64,000 nucleotides of DNA from Kingdonia uniflora (GCA_014058105.1 JACGCM010000465.1:496001-560000), one strand, 5' to 3'; positions 42,478-56,554 are shown, counted from the first letter of the stretch. Notes: a model not told the origin generated them from the sequence alone. Program-made: numbers and translations.

Positions 42478-43620
42478 TTACATTATGTTCCAAGGGTTGG
42501 GGAGGGGCTCCTCAGCTTTTGTCATCAAATAATAGGATCCTTTGTCGATTTTGTCATACACGACATAAGGTCCTTCCCAGGATTCGGCTAACTTACTGAC
42601 ATTGCGAGGCTTCGAAGAGGGTATCACTCCCCGAAGTACCAGATCTCCAATATCGAATCTACGTGGTCAAACCCTTTTATTATATAAGTTCTGGAGGGAG
42701 AGGTGATAACGGCTGAGGTTCGCAATGGCTTAGTCTTTGGTTTTATTGATCCATAACATGTTGCATCCAAGTTCAAACTCGTTATCTTCATCAGGGAGGT
42801 CAGAGTCGCGCGTTGGCACTTTGAATTGAGTGGGCAACATAGCTTCGGTACCATAAGCTAAAAGAAAAGGAGAGCAGCCCGTCGTCTTTCTTGGTATGGT
42901 TCAATAGGCCCAGAGTACATGTTGTAGTTCTTGAACCTATCGGCCTTTCTTCTGATCAAAACGTTTCATAAGAACGTCGACTATAGTTTTATTAATTACT
43001 TTAACATGACCATTTCCCTGTGGGTAATAAGGGTTAGATGGGGAAAGGATAATGTTGTACTTTTTGAGGAAATTGCGGACTTTCTTCCCGACAAACTGTG
43101 GACCATTGTTGCATCGAATCATATGAGGGCAGCCAAAACATGTGATGACATTTTCCCATAAGAACTTGATGACTTCCTACTCTTGGGTTTAACATAAAAG
43201 CACAGCTTTGACCCATTTAGCAAAGTAATATATGGCCACTAGAATGTGTTCTCTGCTACCTTAAGCTTTGGGGAAAGGGATTACTAGATTAATAGCCCAC
43301 CGCTTGAATGGCCAAGCAACTTGTTTGCAATTGGGGTCTTGTGAAGGGCTTCGGATGTCATGGACATGACGTTAGTATTTTTCATAGGGTTATGGCTCGA
43401 AGAGCTATAGATGGACCAGTAGTGTAAGCACCGCAATTACCTTCATGGGGTTCGATAAGTATGGTAGTGGCTTTGTGGTGGGAGATGCAATGGAGGTGTA
43501 CGCCGTTTGGGGATTTACGGTGTAGTCTGCCTTTGTGAATGGTGTATCGTCGGCAGTTCTCCAATAATGAACGTTTGGCTTTAGGATCGTTCGGGAGGGT
43601 AGAACTATTATAATATGCAA
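42478..43620 (-). pseudogene. Tat-type Gypsy integrase
   Basis: Inserts element DNA into the genome. The zinc-finger part is degraded. The catalytic core reads VAIYYFAKWVKA, GCPHMIRCNNGPQFVGKKVR and NPYYPQGNGHVKVINKTIVD. The second catalytic Asp, expected in SDNGPQF, is Asn here (CNNGPQF), and the third residue, Glu in NGQVEVTNK-type motifs, reads Lys (GHVKVINK). The C-terminal domain follows with SPFLLAYGTEAMLPTQFKVP, YNKRV, FDIGDLVLRGVIPSSKPRNV and AESWEGPYVVYDKIDKGSYY, ending NPWNIM and a stop at 42478. At least five stops or frameshifts. Inactive on both counts. Confidence 0.5.
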
Positions 43621-43639
43621 GGAAAGGTATACGTCAGTC

Positions 43640-44330
43640 GTCGGGATCGAGACTCTCGCCCCCAGTATTGATGGCATTGACTTTCATCTGGTTGATACTT
43701 GGGCGTTCGAGCACTTCAATATGGAGTGTTCGAGATTCGAACTGGCCTAGTATGGCTGCTATGCAGGCGAGGACATCGGCATGTTTATTTTTACCTCGAG
43801 GGTAATGTATAATAGAAGATTTTTCAGGGAAACGATCCATGCACTGGGGGACAAGTGTGACATACTTAGCCATGCGGTCGTTTGCCTGATTTTTGCCAGA
43901 GTATTATCTCTGAAGAAGCTGGGAATCAGTAAATACTACAAGTTAGGAACATTAAGTTCGAGAGAAAGATCGAGACCATGTATCAAAGCTTCGTACTCGG
44001 CCTCATTGTTGGAACATTTGAAATTTAACCTGATAACCTTTTCGATGCGGTCATTGGAAGGAGTAACCAGGACGATACCTATCCCCAAACCATTAAGTTT
44101 GGCAGATCTATTTGTTAAGAGACGTCAGCCTGTGTTAGGGTTCTAAGGGTCATTCTGTTCGGGCTGGTCTTCAGGTTGATCGTCTTCGTATTCCTCCCAG
44201 TCAATGTCTTTGACCGGGAAGTCGACAAGGAAATCAACGACTGCTTGGCCCTTTTGGGTTATCTATTTTTTGAAAGTGATGTCGTGTTCACCAAAATAGA
44301 CAAACCATTATTGTACCCGTCTGGATTTAT
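43640..44330 (-). pseudogene. Tat-type Gypsy RNase H
   Basis: Degrades RNA in the RNA:DNA hybrid during reverse transcription. The frame near 44030 reads VLVTPSNDRIEKVIRLNFKC and SNNEAEYEALIHGLDLSL, the NNEAEYEAL motif with its catalytic Glu typical of the second, archaeal-type RNase H of Tat elements. Flanking parts are frameshifted. The following SIIHYPRGKNKHADVLACIA matches the usual end of this domain, where ADxLA is conserved. Confidence 0.5.
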
Positions 44331-44334
44331 CTTT

Positions 44335-45660
44335 CTTGCTTAGAATCTCTCGAATAGGGTAGCTGGTGATAACACGTATAGGGTAAGCTTGGAAGTATGG
44401 TTTGAGCTTTTGAAAAGTATAGACAAGTGTAAGGAGCAATTGCTTGAGCTTGGTGTATCGAGTTTCGACAGGTTTTAGAGTTTTCCTAATAAAGTATACG
44501 GGTTTCTTGATACTAGTTTTGAGTCGAATAAGTACCGAGCTAATAGAAGTATTGGTGATTGTAAGATATAAGAAAAACATTTCACCTTCGATGGGGGTGC
44601 TTATGATAGGTGGTCGACCAAGGTAAGTTTTGAGTTCGAGGAAGGCCTGTTTGTAATCAGGTGTCCAATTAACATTGAGGTTGTTCTTTTTGGCCTTATG
44701 AACGCCTTGGTCATGTAAGAGGGAGAAAAGCCAAGCACAACGGTCAGAGAATTTTAAGATAAAATGGTTTAGGGCAGCTATTTTGCCAGTAACCTTTTGG
44801 ACATCCTTCTTAGTTTTTGGGGAAGGTATGTCGATTAGGGTGCGAATATAAGTGGACCGATCTCGATACCTCGTTTGGTGATGAGGTGGCCAAGAATTTG
44901 CCAGATGAAATACCAAATTGGCATTTATCAAGGTTTAATTTCATGTTATAAGAGCGAAGTATCGGGAACACGTTGGTTAGGTCCTGAATGTGGGTATGTT
45001 TATGGAGGCTTTTGCATAGCATGTCGTCGATATAGACTTTGACAGACTTGCCAAGTAGGGGTTTGAACATGGTGGTAACAAGGCATTGGTAAGTGGCACC
45101 CACGTTTTTTAGGCTGAAGGGTATCACGTTAAAATAGTAAAGTCCTTGTTTAATAATAAATGAAGTTTTAAGTTGGTCCTCAGGGAGAAGGGGTACTTGG
45201 TTGTAATCCGAAGCTGCACCCATCATAGATAAGTGTTTATGGCCAACTATAGCATCCAGAAGTACAGAAATGATCAGGAAAGGGAAACTGTCCTTTGGTG
45301 TGTGTTTATTGAGATCTGTGAAGTCAACACAAATTCAGATCTTCCCATTCTTCTTGGGGACAGCTACAATATTTGAGATCCAATCGATGCACTTAACTTC
45401 TCTGATAAAACTGGCAGCCAGGAGTTTTTTGACATCAAGGTTCACTGCTTCTCGAATCCTTGGGGCCAAAGTACGTTTCTTCGGCTTCACAACTGTGGAT
45501 TTAGGGATGAGATCAAGTCGATGGCAGGCCAGGGCGGGGTTGATGTCGGGCATCTCGTGGAAGGTCCAGGCAAAAATGTCTTTGCTAGCTCGAAGGATCA
45601 TTGTGAGTTTCTGGCGTTCGGCCTCATCAAAGAAACTGCCAATGACTCGTGATAAGTAAG
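44335..45660 (-). pseudogene. Tat-type Gypsy reverse transcriptase
   Basis: Reading down from about 45610: KDIFAWTFHEMPDINPALAC, HRLDLIPKSTVVKPKKRTLA, EAVNLDVKKLLAASFIREVK and NIVAVPKKNGKI, then CVDFTDLNK, SDYNQVPLLPEDQLKTSFII, GLYYFNVIPFSLKNVGATYQ and the catalytic VYIDDMLCKSLHKH. The YIDD pair of Asp residues is intact. The thumb and connection parts follow with KFLATSSPNE and KPVYFIRKTLKPVETRYTKL. A stop after NGKI and frame changes near 44.9 kb break it. Gag lies upstream and RNase H downstream on the same strand. Confidence 0.5.
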
Positions 45661-46019
45661 CTTACAACATTCTTTAACTCGCTTGCGCTTGCTTCAAGCA
45701 TGACCACTATTGATATTATTAACTTCGATAAGGTAGAGTTGGAAAATATGTACCTCGGCTGGGTAGATAGTTGGAGCGGGTTGGGGCTTGAGATACGATC
45801 CATCAAGATAACTGGGGTGATCGGCGATATATCAATGTAGACGACCTGCTTTAAGAATCATTTCCAGAGATCGTTGCAAAGTATAACATTTGTTGGTGGG
45901 GTGGCATTTGTATTTATGATTTTGACAATAAGGCTCATCTTTATAGACCTCAATGGGGAAGGGAGTATGCCAGATATGATTGGCCTAGATGTGTGTGAGA
46001 AGGGTACTGATGGGGGAAG

Positions 46020-47390
46020 TGAGTTTCAGTAAGACCAACATGGGTCATTTTTTGTGGATTTTAGAAGAGGTAGCATCGAAGTGAGGGCTTTTGTGGCTCT
46101 CGGTCTCTCGTAAGACGGGAGCAACCATGGGTGTAGGCGATGGTCAAGGTTTGTTGCGGTGGGTGGTCGAGGCTTGCCCTTATTCCTGGCGATTGGATTT
46201 GCGGAGGCGTTCCAGGTCAATGTATCCGTTAACCTTATATAACATCTCCTCGAGGGTTCGTGGCTTATGAAGCACGATGTACTCCTTAACACGACTGTGA
46301 TCTGACTGAGCATTAGAGTACACAAGAATGGCATTTACACAGTACAGGTGTTCGACTTTGCGCGGCTCATCGAGAAAATTCTTGGTGAAAGCTTCCAGCA
46401 TTTCGTTGGGGGACTTGCCGAAGCTGAGCAAGCATCGACTCGGACCTCACAGTCTTTATTAAAGGCGATCTGTATGATAAAAATGTTCAACAATTTTTCA
46501 AAACTTTGGATAAAACCATTAGGGAGGTTGTGGTACCATTTTATAAGGTTATCAGTAAGACTGGTGGGAAACATGCAACACAAGATGTGGTCGTCTGTTG
46601 AATACAGGCTACAAGCATTTTGGAATTCGAGGACATGAGATTGAGGGGTCGGTATTACAGTATTTTCTAATTTTAGGGGTATGGAAATTTAGAGGTACTT
46701 CGACCGCGAGGAGTTTGGGGCAGATGGGGTTGTTTAACCGACTCCAGGAGTTCGGTGTGGAGCTCGCGCTGGCGCAAATAGTGGCATTGATTTTTTGATC
46801 GAGTTCCTACTGCATGAGGTAGGTAGGACGAGGGGGAGATTGCTGGGGTCGAGGGTGGTGAGGCCCTGGGTATGGGGCATGTTCAGCACTTCGCTCGCCA
46901 AGGCGTTCCCGAGAAGGATGCCGTGTGGGTAGCGAGAAGTACAAAGCGTAGAATCATAGGAGTCTTCCGTAATGGGGACACCAAGATGGACCGAGCCGGT
47001 GGGTATGGCGGTGGGAGCACCCTCAACGCCAAGATGGACTGGGGGAACTTCAATTTGGGGGTGGGGACTATGCCGAACGCAGCTGAAATGCGCAAGGGGG
47101 CGGGTAATCGAGATCGCTGAGGAGCATCTTAGGTTTGACCTTGCTGAAGCTCGTAAACTGTATGGCGTAGTTCGTCCAGAGCTCGGTGTTGCCGGTCATA
47201 GTCATCTAAACAGCGCTGCCATTCAGCCTCAAGTTCTTGGCGGCGTTCTTCACGCTCAATGCGTACTGGTTGTTACGGCGCTCCTCGGCCTAAACAAATT
47301 GTTGGCTAATGAGGGCAAGTTGAGTGGCTACTCCGTTGGCAGAGTTTTTGATGATGGCAGAGATGGAGCAAAGGGTGAGGGCCATTAAGT
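46020..47390 (-). pseudogene. Tat-type Gypsy gag region
   Basis: Between the 5' LTR and RT on minus. Readable capsid-like pieces are FPTSLTDNLIKWYHNLPNGF, IQSFEKLLNIFIIQIAFNKD, FGKSPNEMLEAFTKNFLDEP and HKPRTLEEMLYKVNGYIDLE, matching the usual gag order W-F-L with ITSWxxLxxxFxxxF. The zinc knuckle and protease between 45660 and 46020 are not clearly readable. Confidence 0.5.
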
Positions 47391-47469
47391 AAGGCTATAA
47401 GGGGGCTGAAAGGGAAAATAGGGAATGGGTAGGGTAGGGTAGGGGCCAAGTTTCGTGAGTGGGAAAACT

Positions 47470-48135
47470 AGCTCTTGCACCATAGGGTTTATCTTTGACT
47501 AGGGTCTTAAGCAAGTATATAAAGCAATAATAGACTATCTTACTGAACTAACACACTTGCGTGGAGTCCTTGAATGGGTTACTCCACAACCTCTAGCGAG
47601 GATTTGAATGACTGATGATATATATCGAGTTTGGTGATAAATTGAGTAAAAAGTAAGTTACAGGGTATTCAAAGGTAATCTTGAAAGGCTTTTGAGAGAG
47701 TTTTTCTAACCCCTTCATAATATCTCCTTCCTCTTATTTATAGGAGATCGAAAAGGGGTGAGTGACCATGGGAGATCAGATTACATGTATATCCTTTGGG
47801 GATAATTGTTCTGTACTCAGAGTCAGTTCTAACAATGTAGCTGTCAGGTGGCTCATTTCACTATTCTGTCTGGTAAGCTGGCTGTCAGATGTGTTTGTAT
47901 TCGACCATGTATTACCATGGTCAAAGTCTCTCTAGTACTGATCTTGAGTTTTGGTGAGCCGGTTGTCAGATATGTCTGCCTTCAACTAAGTATTAACATG
48001 GTCGCGTGTTCGATTAATCTTGGAAAGCTTCGTGGACTTAGTTACTGTCTTGCTGGGCTTCGAGTATCTGGGTAGGCCTCGATGTAGCCTTCGAGTATTC
48101 GGCTGGTGCTTGAAGGTTGCGAGTAGGCTACTTCA
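47470..48135 (-). repeat. 5' LTR of the Tat element
   Basis: Begins on minus with TGAAGTAGCCTACTCGC (48135). TATA-like CTATAAATA on minus at 47735-47743. The inner boundary near 47470 is approximate, as the primer-binding site is not obvious (CTTGGCCCC on minus is the best candidate). Confidence 0.5.
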
Positions 48136-48440
48136 AGAATATTTGAAATGTTAAACAGGTAATTGTTGTATACTGAGATGGGGATAAAAATAAAAATAAT
48201 TCATTTATATTTTACCATAATCCTATATCTCTCAGTAAATTGGTTTAATAAAAATTATATTTGTATGATTAGATATGCATAATTGATATTTAATAAATAT
48301 AAACTAAGAAACTAAAATTGATAACATACCTGGACCTCAATGTAGGTGTAGATACGTGATAATGTTTTAATAAGTAGAATACCTTCTGCTTCGATCTCAT
48401 CTTTTGAGATGGACCCTACTATGTCGGGCTGAACTAGAGA
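48136..48440. other. Spacer between two Tat elements
   Basis: Very AT-rich; could be an intron or leader of the accessory ORF that follows. No polypurine tract or LTR seen here. Confidence 0.5.
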
Positions 48441-49234
48441 TGAAGCTAATAGAGATATTGGAGAGGTGATTTCTACTGGGTATGAGGTCGATCCCATTAG
48501 CCATAGGATTGTTGATAAGGATTTTGTTCTTAATGGTGAGGCTGAATTAAGGGTAGACGGAGATATGGGTGGTGATGTCGATTTGCCTGGTATCTTACAT
48601 AGTTATCATGAGGGGGCTGATGCTAGGAAGGAGTTTTGTAAGTATAATGGTAGTTTAAAGGGTGTTTGGGGAGGTTTATTGGAGTATGGGAGAAATATGT
48701 ATATGGAGTACTTCGATGAGAAAGGTGAGAGTTCTTATTACCCCATCCCTGATGAATTTTTTTTAGAATATTTTGATGGGGATGAATCCGATGACATAGA
48801 AGAAGGATTTCTTTGTTATCTATCATAGTTTGACTATGGAATGAGTCTGTCTCTGAGTAATTTTACTAAGGGTATAATGAATGGGATCAAAGCTTACTAT
48901 GCCTAGTTAAATGGGAATGTATACGAGGGATAAGAATTTCTATAACACTTAACTCGAAGTGGGTTGATGAGGGGAGGAAAAGAAGATTGACCTCTGAAGA
49001 TGTCTTGAAATATTATAATGTTAAGTATTTCAGCACCACTGGGGGTGCTTATTTTTCAAATGTATATCCACGACCTCAATTCTTTAACCTGGACTCTGTG
49101 GGTAATGTGTAGAATGATAACTTGGAATTGGTGAAAGGTGATTGTACGTAATGAGCAGATAAAGACCACCTGAATCTATCTTATAGATCGTTTAAGGAAC
49201 CTAAGTATATATATTTTCTTGAACTATATTTTCA
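48440..49234 (+). pseudogene. Antisense accessory ORF of a second Tat element (Transposase_28-like), N-terminal part
   Basis: The frame reads EVISTGYEVDPISHRIVDKD, LLEYGRNMYMEYFDEKGESS, YYPIPDEFFLEYFDGDESDD and, after a stop, FDYGMSLSLSNFTKGIMNGI, QLNGNVYE, DVLKYYNVKYFSTTGGAYFS and VYPRPQFFNLDSVGNVWNDN. The last group matches the conserved block of the family called putative gypsy type transposon domain (Transposase_28), which is the antisense ORF of Tat elements. Several stops and a frameshift near 48930. The outer CACTA inserted just after this stretch; the ORF resumes at 60150. Confidence 0.5.
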
Positions 49235-49269
49235 TTACATTACAATAAAAATGCTAAAAAATGAGGGCA

Positions 49270-49525
49270 GTAGTCCGTCGCTTTTACATTAAATGAGGGC
49301 AATTGCCATCGCTTTACCCGTCGTCGTTGGTTAGCTGCATTTTTTAGCAGCACTATTGGCCATTATTTTTTAAGGCCGATGCGATTACGCAAACCCGTCG
49401 CTAATTTGTGACAACAATAAGGGGTTGTTTTTTTCCTAGTCAAACAAAGTATTTACTGGTAAAATAGGACTATTATGACATGTCATTTTCCCCGCTAACA
49501 TGGGCAAACAAAACGACGGCTAAAA
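49270..49525. repeat. Left subterminal repeats of the outer CACTA
   Basis: Recurring GTCGC, CCGTCG and ACGACGGC words, the usual arrangement of transposase-binding motifs near CACTA ends. Confidence 0.5.
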
Positions 49526-49559
49526 CCACCACAATTTACTGTAAAATATAATATATATT

Positions 49560-50362
49560 TTTTTTCATTTTTTGGTATATAGGAACAAAAAATAACAATA
49601 ACAAAGAAATAAAAATATTATTAATAAAAAATATAAGGTATCATTATTCACAAAAAAATGTTGTAAGATTACATACATTTTGAATCATTAATAAAAAAAA
49701 CTTTCTTAATCCCTTCACCATAATCTGACATTGACTACAATCAACTAACAAAAACATCCTCGAACAACTTGTTTCTCATTAAAAATGGAGAGCACTTGTT
49801 CTTTGCATGCACTTTCTCAAATAAAGTTTGGCCTAAACTCAAAAATCCTTTGAACTCTTGGCATATCAATCACTCTTGGAATATCAGTACATTATTCTCC
49901 CTCACCATGAATGGATTACCAGAGATAAGAACATAACTAAAAATAAGGAACCATCCAAACAAAATGTGAATTAAGTTAAAAAAAAATTGATTTCAATGAA
50001 ATTCAGCAAAGTGAGGCTTCAAGCATTAAGGTTTGTAGGGAGTCAACTAATCAAGTTAATGGAAAACATTTGGCACAAGTGTTGTTACATATAATCAAAA
50101 ATGTGAATCAACTACTAGTTTATTCTTCTAACTATGATAAGTAAAGAAACATAAATTAGTAAATGCTGTCAAAAGTAAAACTAACATGTTGGAGCTAAAA
50201 TTTTGGAGTTGAGTTGATTTACATATGCAACTTGTGACATGTTAGCCAAGATAAAGCGAATGCCCCAGTCAAACTGTTATTGTAAAGCTTATACTCCCTT
50301 CTCAAAACTTTGATAAGATTGATATCATTAATCAAAAACATGGCAAATAAGGATTTACATTT
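49560..50362. other. Non-coding interior of the outer CACTA
   Basis: AT-rich, with no ORF or similarity that I recognise. Confidence 0.5.
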
Positions 50363-50379
50363 AGACACTAGGCCAAAAT

Positions 50380-50800
50380 GAGTAAAAAACGATGGGGTAG
50401 TTAAGCCGTTATTTTGCTAAAGTGACTTCAATTTTAGTCAAAAAGGGCATCGTTCTTTTTGCAGTAGTTTTATGTTATCGACTTGAAATGCATCGTAATA
50501 TTACGACACTAAACCACGTCGTAAAATCTGTCATTTATAGTTAAAATTGTGACACATTTATAAGTCGTTTTATGCGTCGCAAAAAAATACACAAGTATCA
50601 GTCGTTATTTTTGTCGTATTTGTTCCATTTTCCAATTTATTTATCCATTGTTTTATGCGTCGCAATTTTACGACTCCGAAATCGGCTAATTTGTCGTAAT
50701 TCTAAAATTTTTTAACATACAAACTAGTCGTGTTATCTGTCACGTAAAAATGTTGACGTATTAGACACAATTATTGATGATGATTTTAGTCGTTTCTCGC
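50380..50800. repeat. Left subterminal repeat array of the inner CACTA
   Basis: At least fifteen GTCGTAA/TTACGAC/GTCGCAA-type words in both orientations within 420 bp. Typical CACTA subterminal binding sites, and denser than at the right end (57360-57470). Confidence 0.5.
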
Positions 50801-51379
50801 AATTATAAATTATAAATTTTTATTAAATAATATTAGTTTACTTTGAAGAATCTGTTCTATACTTTTACAATTAGAACTAGATGGATTTGAACCATCATTG
50901 TCTCAAGTTCATGAGAGCTCTTGCCATTTAGAGCATATAGTTCTATCAATAAAGATGTATAAAAAGACAATGTGAAGCAATAGACATAGATTGACCAATT
51001 AAAGCAACCCTTGAGATATCTGATGCATTACACAAACCTTGGTTTAATAGTAGAGCCTGAACTGCGGCAATAATCTTCTAGTCCAAAATATTAGTAGAAA
51101 ATTCTCGAAGGATACTTGAATTTGAGGGTAAGTTAATAAGGCTTATACTCTTTTAACAACTTGAATAAAAGCTCAATTTTGAGCTAAATTTAATTAACCT
51201 TTCTGCCTCAAACTCAATACATCTATTTCAGATATAAAAATAAAAATTACGGCATTAATCCTTTGATACTTTCAAATATAACCATAAGATTTGTGTATTG
51301 GGAAAGAACAATTAAGACTGTCAAAAAAATGCACACACTACATTGATATATGACCTAAAGGGACAAGATTTGCACTTAC

Positions 51380-54360
51380 AAATCGTTCGTAGGCATGAAC
51401 GTGACCAGAAAATACAACATCGACCTTTTATTTTATGAACCAATGCTCCAACATTACTCTCATTGACTCCCCTTCCATGAAGTGATAGTTATAGCTGTTA
51501 TACCATGGTGAGTGCAGGAGGACAATCAACCATGGTGTTTCAGTTCTATTCACTTTGGGGAACTCTACTTCAAGCCAACTGTACTGAGGAGTGTACATGC
51601 CTGTAGATTAAAACCAGCTTAAAACTAAGCTCTTTACAAGGAAATAAAGATATATAAACTTATAAAATAATGTATAAGCTCTTACCATATGCCGAATACG
51701 AAGATAGTACAATAATGTGCACTTAAGCTCACTTAATGGAGTACCAAACGGGAGCAGTACTACTAGCTTCTTTATATGGGACATGATATTGGCGCGTATA
51801 CGGCTTAAAGGGAGTGGATTCACCCTACGAATATATACCATAATTCATCAAACTTTAAGAACTTCTATTGCTTAAGTCTTCAAAGTATGTAATATTTTGA
51901 TTAGGACAAGTCTAAACTAAAAAATAACTATAGATAAAGAATAAATGTAGAAGGGGAGAAAAGCTATCCGGAAAAAAAGTTTTTATTAGTTGTTAAGATT
52001 TAATACTAAATCTGTATCATGATGGTATTGGATTTACATTATGCACTAAGTGGGGGCACTAAGGGACCATATGGAAATGAGGAAGAAGCCCAAAGTAGTC
52101 ATAACTAAAAAGTCACTAGAATTGGAAGCTATTTTCATGAAGTAAAAGTTTTGGTGAAAGCTAGACTTTTCAATGAAATAAAACTAAGTTCCTTATAGCA
52201 GAGAAAAAACTTTAAACTAAGGTCACAACTTCAGCTAGTCACTTTTTGGTCAGAGTCAAACTAATTTCCTTATATTTTGACTATTAGAAGTATAATACTA
52301 CTTTTTCTGGGTACTGTTAGACATGCCCCGAAGCAAATTAAGCATAGGCCTCAAGTTTATAAAGGCATCTGGAAAATATGGAAGTTATGAAGACAATTTG
52401 CAAATTATCTAATTAGGCCACATAAGAACCTGGTTCACAAGTTGTCAGAACATTATTCTATCAAACCTAGAATGGACCAATCTAGAGATATTTCAAGAGC
52501 TAAGAACTGAGAAATCGATCGAATTATCAGAGAATTAGATTAAGTTGCCAGTTCTCACAGATTCGGGAAGAAAATCAAGCTCATGATTTCCAGCAGTCCA
52601 TATCCAAGGTTGATAAGCAGTACTTCGCTCAGCGAATCTCCCCCATGAATCCTACCTGTGATTTTCATGCAATGGATAATGATCTGCATAAAATTTATCA
52701 CCAACGAACAACACCGTTTGTCCTTTTGAAGGGTTTGATTTATAATGAGTGAGTGTTCTATTTGAATCATAAGTCTGACCAAGATCCCCTGCACGAACGT
52801 TGAGACCAACACTTAAGCAAACCTAAAAACACATTTAACTGCAACATTACAACTATTATACGCACAAAAAAAATTGTTAATGAATCACTAAGGTTAGGAA
52901 ATTAAGATTTTAGTTGGCAGTTACTCAAACAGACAGAGTTATGATATGAAAATATGAAATTAATTTACCCATGATCCCAAAAGTATAAGGAACGTCTGGA
53001 CCAATTTGAGGGGGAGTTGTAAACTAGAACTATCGCGTGGTGAGTCCAATCCCAACCTCGTAGAAGTACTTTGTGTCAAACTAGAAAAATAGCAAACACA
53101 TAGTTATCAGCTTCTTCATAATTTACAACAAACCCATGATAATTAGTAACCTCAAACACATTGTAACCTAAAACAACCCACCTTCAATTTCTTGATGGTA
53201 CAGTGATGAATTTACCCATCCAGAAATGTAATTGGTATACTTATATGTAAGAACGGTACCCTCAGCACTATGCTTGTGCTTTGTATTCTCAGGCCAATAA
53301 ATCACTGTGTTTGAACTAGGTTTATCCACAGTTACCCAAGATATAATCATTTCCCTCCCCACTTGATCTCCTTAAGTTATATGAATCTTAAAACAAAACA
53401 CCAACAAATCATATTACAATAAATTACAAACACATAAATTCCATTTAACAGTAACCAAAAGTTAATTATAATTATAAAATATTAAGAAGAACTAAAAAGA
53501 AAGCCTTTAAGAATCATATAACAATAAAACTAAACCACCCCTTTTAGTCCAATCTATCAATACCAAAATTAGCATGAAGTGGGGACAGACATCACCACAT
53601 AAAAATAAACAAAATTTAACTATGAGAAACAACATCTACTATAAGAATCAAATATAAACCCCCTTTAACCCATCTAAATAGGAATAAAAACACAAAATCC
53701 CCTACTTACAAAACATGTCTACATTTCAGAAACCATCCATCAGAAACCTCTGAAGCCCATAACATAACTTACAAATTAAACAATGGGCTTAAGCCCCTAA
53801 AAGAGAATCACCTCACTTACAAAACATTTGCAGATTTCATAAACCATTAATCATAAAACTCAAAACCCACAGCATATCTGACAAATCAAACAATGGGGTC
53901 TATCTGTAAGGGCTAAAACCCCAATAAAAAAAGGGAAAGAGTTATACCTGTTGTGGAGCATTATAGCCAGGAGGAACTCTAAACACATTACTGTCAAACG
54001 GGATATCAACAGATGGTTCAATCTTTATGACAAAACTACTAGTGATTCCTCCATTGTAGACCAACACTGATGATGCACATAGTATCAAACACAGAAGAAT
54101 ATAAAAACTAGAGACACCCATCTCTGCAAAACTCTTGTTTTTCTGTAAGGGCTAAAACCCCAATAAAAAAAGGGAAAGAGTTATACCTGTTGTGGAGCAT
54201 TGTAGCCAGGAGGAACTCTAAGCACATTACTGTCAAACGGGATATCAACAGATGGTTCAATCTTTATGACAAAACTACTAGTGATTCCTCCATTGTAGAC
54301 CAACACTGATGATACACATAGTATCAAACACAGAAGAATAAAAAAACTAGAGGCACCCAT
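51380..54360 (-). pseudogene. Purple acid phosphatase (PAP2-like), multi-exon captured copy
   Basis: Secreted binuclear metallophosphatase. Six exons with good splice sites can be read. Exon 1 is 54187-54360 (signal peptide [20 protein letters not shown], then [13 protein letters not shown]). Exon 2 is 53182-53386 (EMIISWVTVDKPSSNTVIYW). Exon 3 is 52969-53080 (FDTKYFYEVGIG, TTPPQIGPDVPYTFG). Exon 4 is 52559-52788 ([48 protein letters not shown]). Exon 5 is 51686-51824 ([28 protein letters not shown]). Exon 6 is 51380-51600 ([34 protein letters not shown]). Metal ligands in GDLG, GDxxYAD, GNHE, LHS and GHVH are retained. Nonsense codons occur in HIT*GDQVG (exon 2), exon 3, exon 4 and exons 5-6. 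The last exon (about 100 residues) is missing. Introns are retained, so the capture was from genomic DNA. Confidence 0.5.
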
Positions 54361-54381
54361 CTTTGCAAAACTCTTGTTTTT
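53904..54381 (-). repeat. 239 bp tandem duplication covering PAP exon 1
   Basis: 53904-54142 and 54143-54381 are near-identical and each contains the whole of exon 1, its start codon and its donor site. The copies differ at only a few bases (for example GGAGCATTATAG against GGAGCATTGTAG), so the duplication is recent relative to the decay of the gene. Confidence 0.5.
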
Positions 54382-54429
54382 CTCGTAGAGAAGAGAAATT
54401 AAGAAAATAATATTGGTGTTTGCATGCAT

Positions 54430-54998
54430 TTATAGGTGTCCTTGTGGGAGAGGAGAGTATTTTTTTTTATAAAACGGGAAAATTTTCGAGTAAAAGATAA
54501 GCCTGCATCTCGAGCGCATAAGGTAATGCAACCCATACCTGCAAAGAAATCGAGCTAATTTCAAGGTAGCTTCAAGTTCAAAGCTCAGGGGCGAAATTCT
54601 GCAAGATAAACAAATACTGATTAATTTTTTTTTGAAGAGGTCTAATAAATGGTATATGAAGCAAAAAGAGAAGGCACACAAAACCATAGTTACAAATATT
54701 TTTTGATTTTACTTAAACTTTTTTTGCTTTTCTATAAGCATGTGAATTTCTCTTAACAATGATTATTAATACACCAAAATGACCAAACACAATGTTTGAA
54801 TCTAATTCTCAAGGTTTATGTTAGTGTCTCAAAAAGTTTCCCAAGCCCAAACTTTTCTGCTATAATTTCATTTTACCATTTTGGGTTTTTTTTTTCTTGA
54901 AACATTTTGAAGATTCTAGAATAAACTGATTATCTGAGAATGAAAAACAATGCAATAGCATATATATACCATAAATACTAGCTAAGACGACGTTCCAA
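54430..54998. other. Intergenic stretch between the PAP and SCPL copies
   Basis: Includes an 85-codon minus-strand frame without recognisable similarity. It would hold the PAP promoter and the SCPL 3' UTR. Confidence 0.5.

Positions 54999-56554
<1,556 letters not shown>

Larger units (their letters stand above)
37080..48135 (-). mobile_element. Tat-lineage Ty3/Gypsy retrotransposon with antisense ORF and internal tandem repeat
   Basis: Two related LTR segments, ending on plus at 37527 and 48135, share long stretches such as AACATGGTCGCGTGTTYGATTAATCTTG. They enclose gag, RT, RNase H and integrase in that order on the minus strand, so the right LTR is 5'. Between integrase and the left (3') LTR are a roughly 222 bp tandem repeat and a long decayed ORF in the opposite direction, the layout described for Tat/Retand/Ogre elements. 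Outer limits of the R/U5 parts are approximate: the left LTR is cut short near the hAT copy. All genes carry many stops. Confidence 0.5.

Noticed and set aside
46872..47388. Gly/Arg-rich plus-strand ORFs
   Set aside because: They overlap the gag region of a minus-oriented Tat element and look like the complement of Pro/Arg-rich gag.
51001..51120. Search for the last PAP exon in the remaining left part of the inner CACTA
   Set aside because: No GDGGNxEG or similar C-terminal PAP motif was found in any frame; the copy ends after the GHVHAYER exon.
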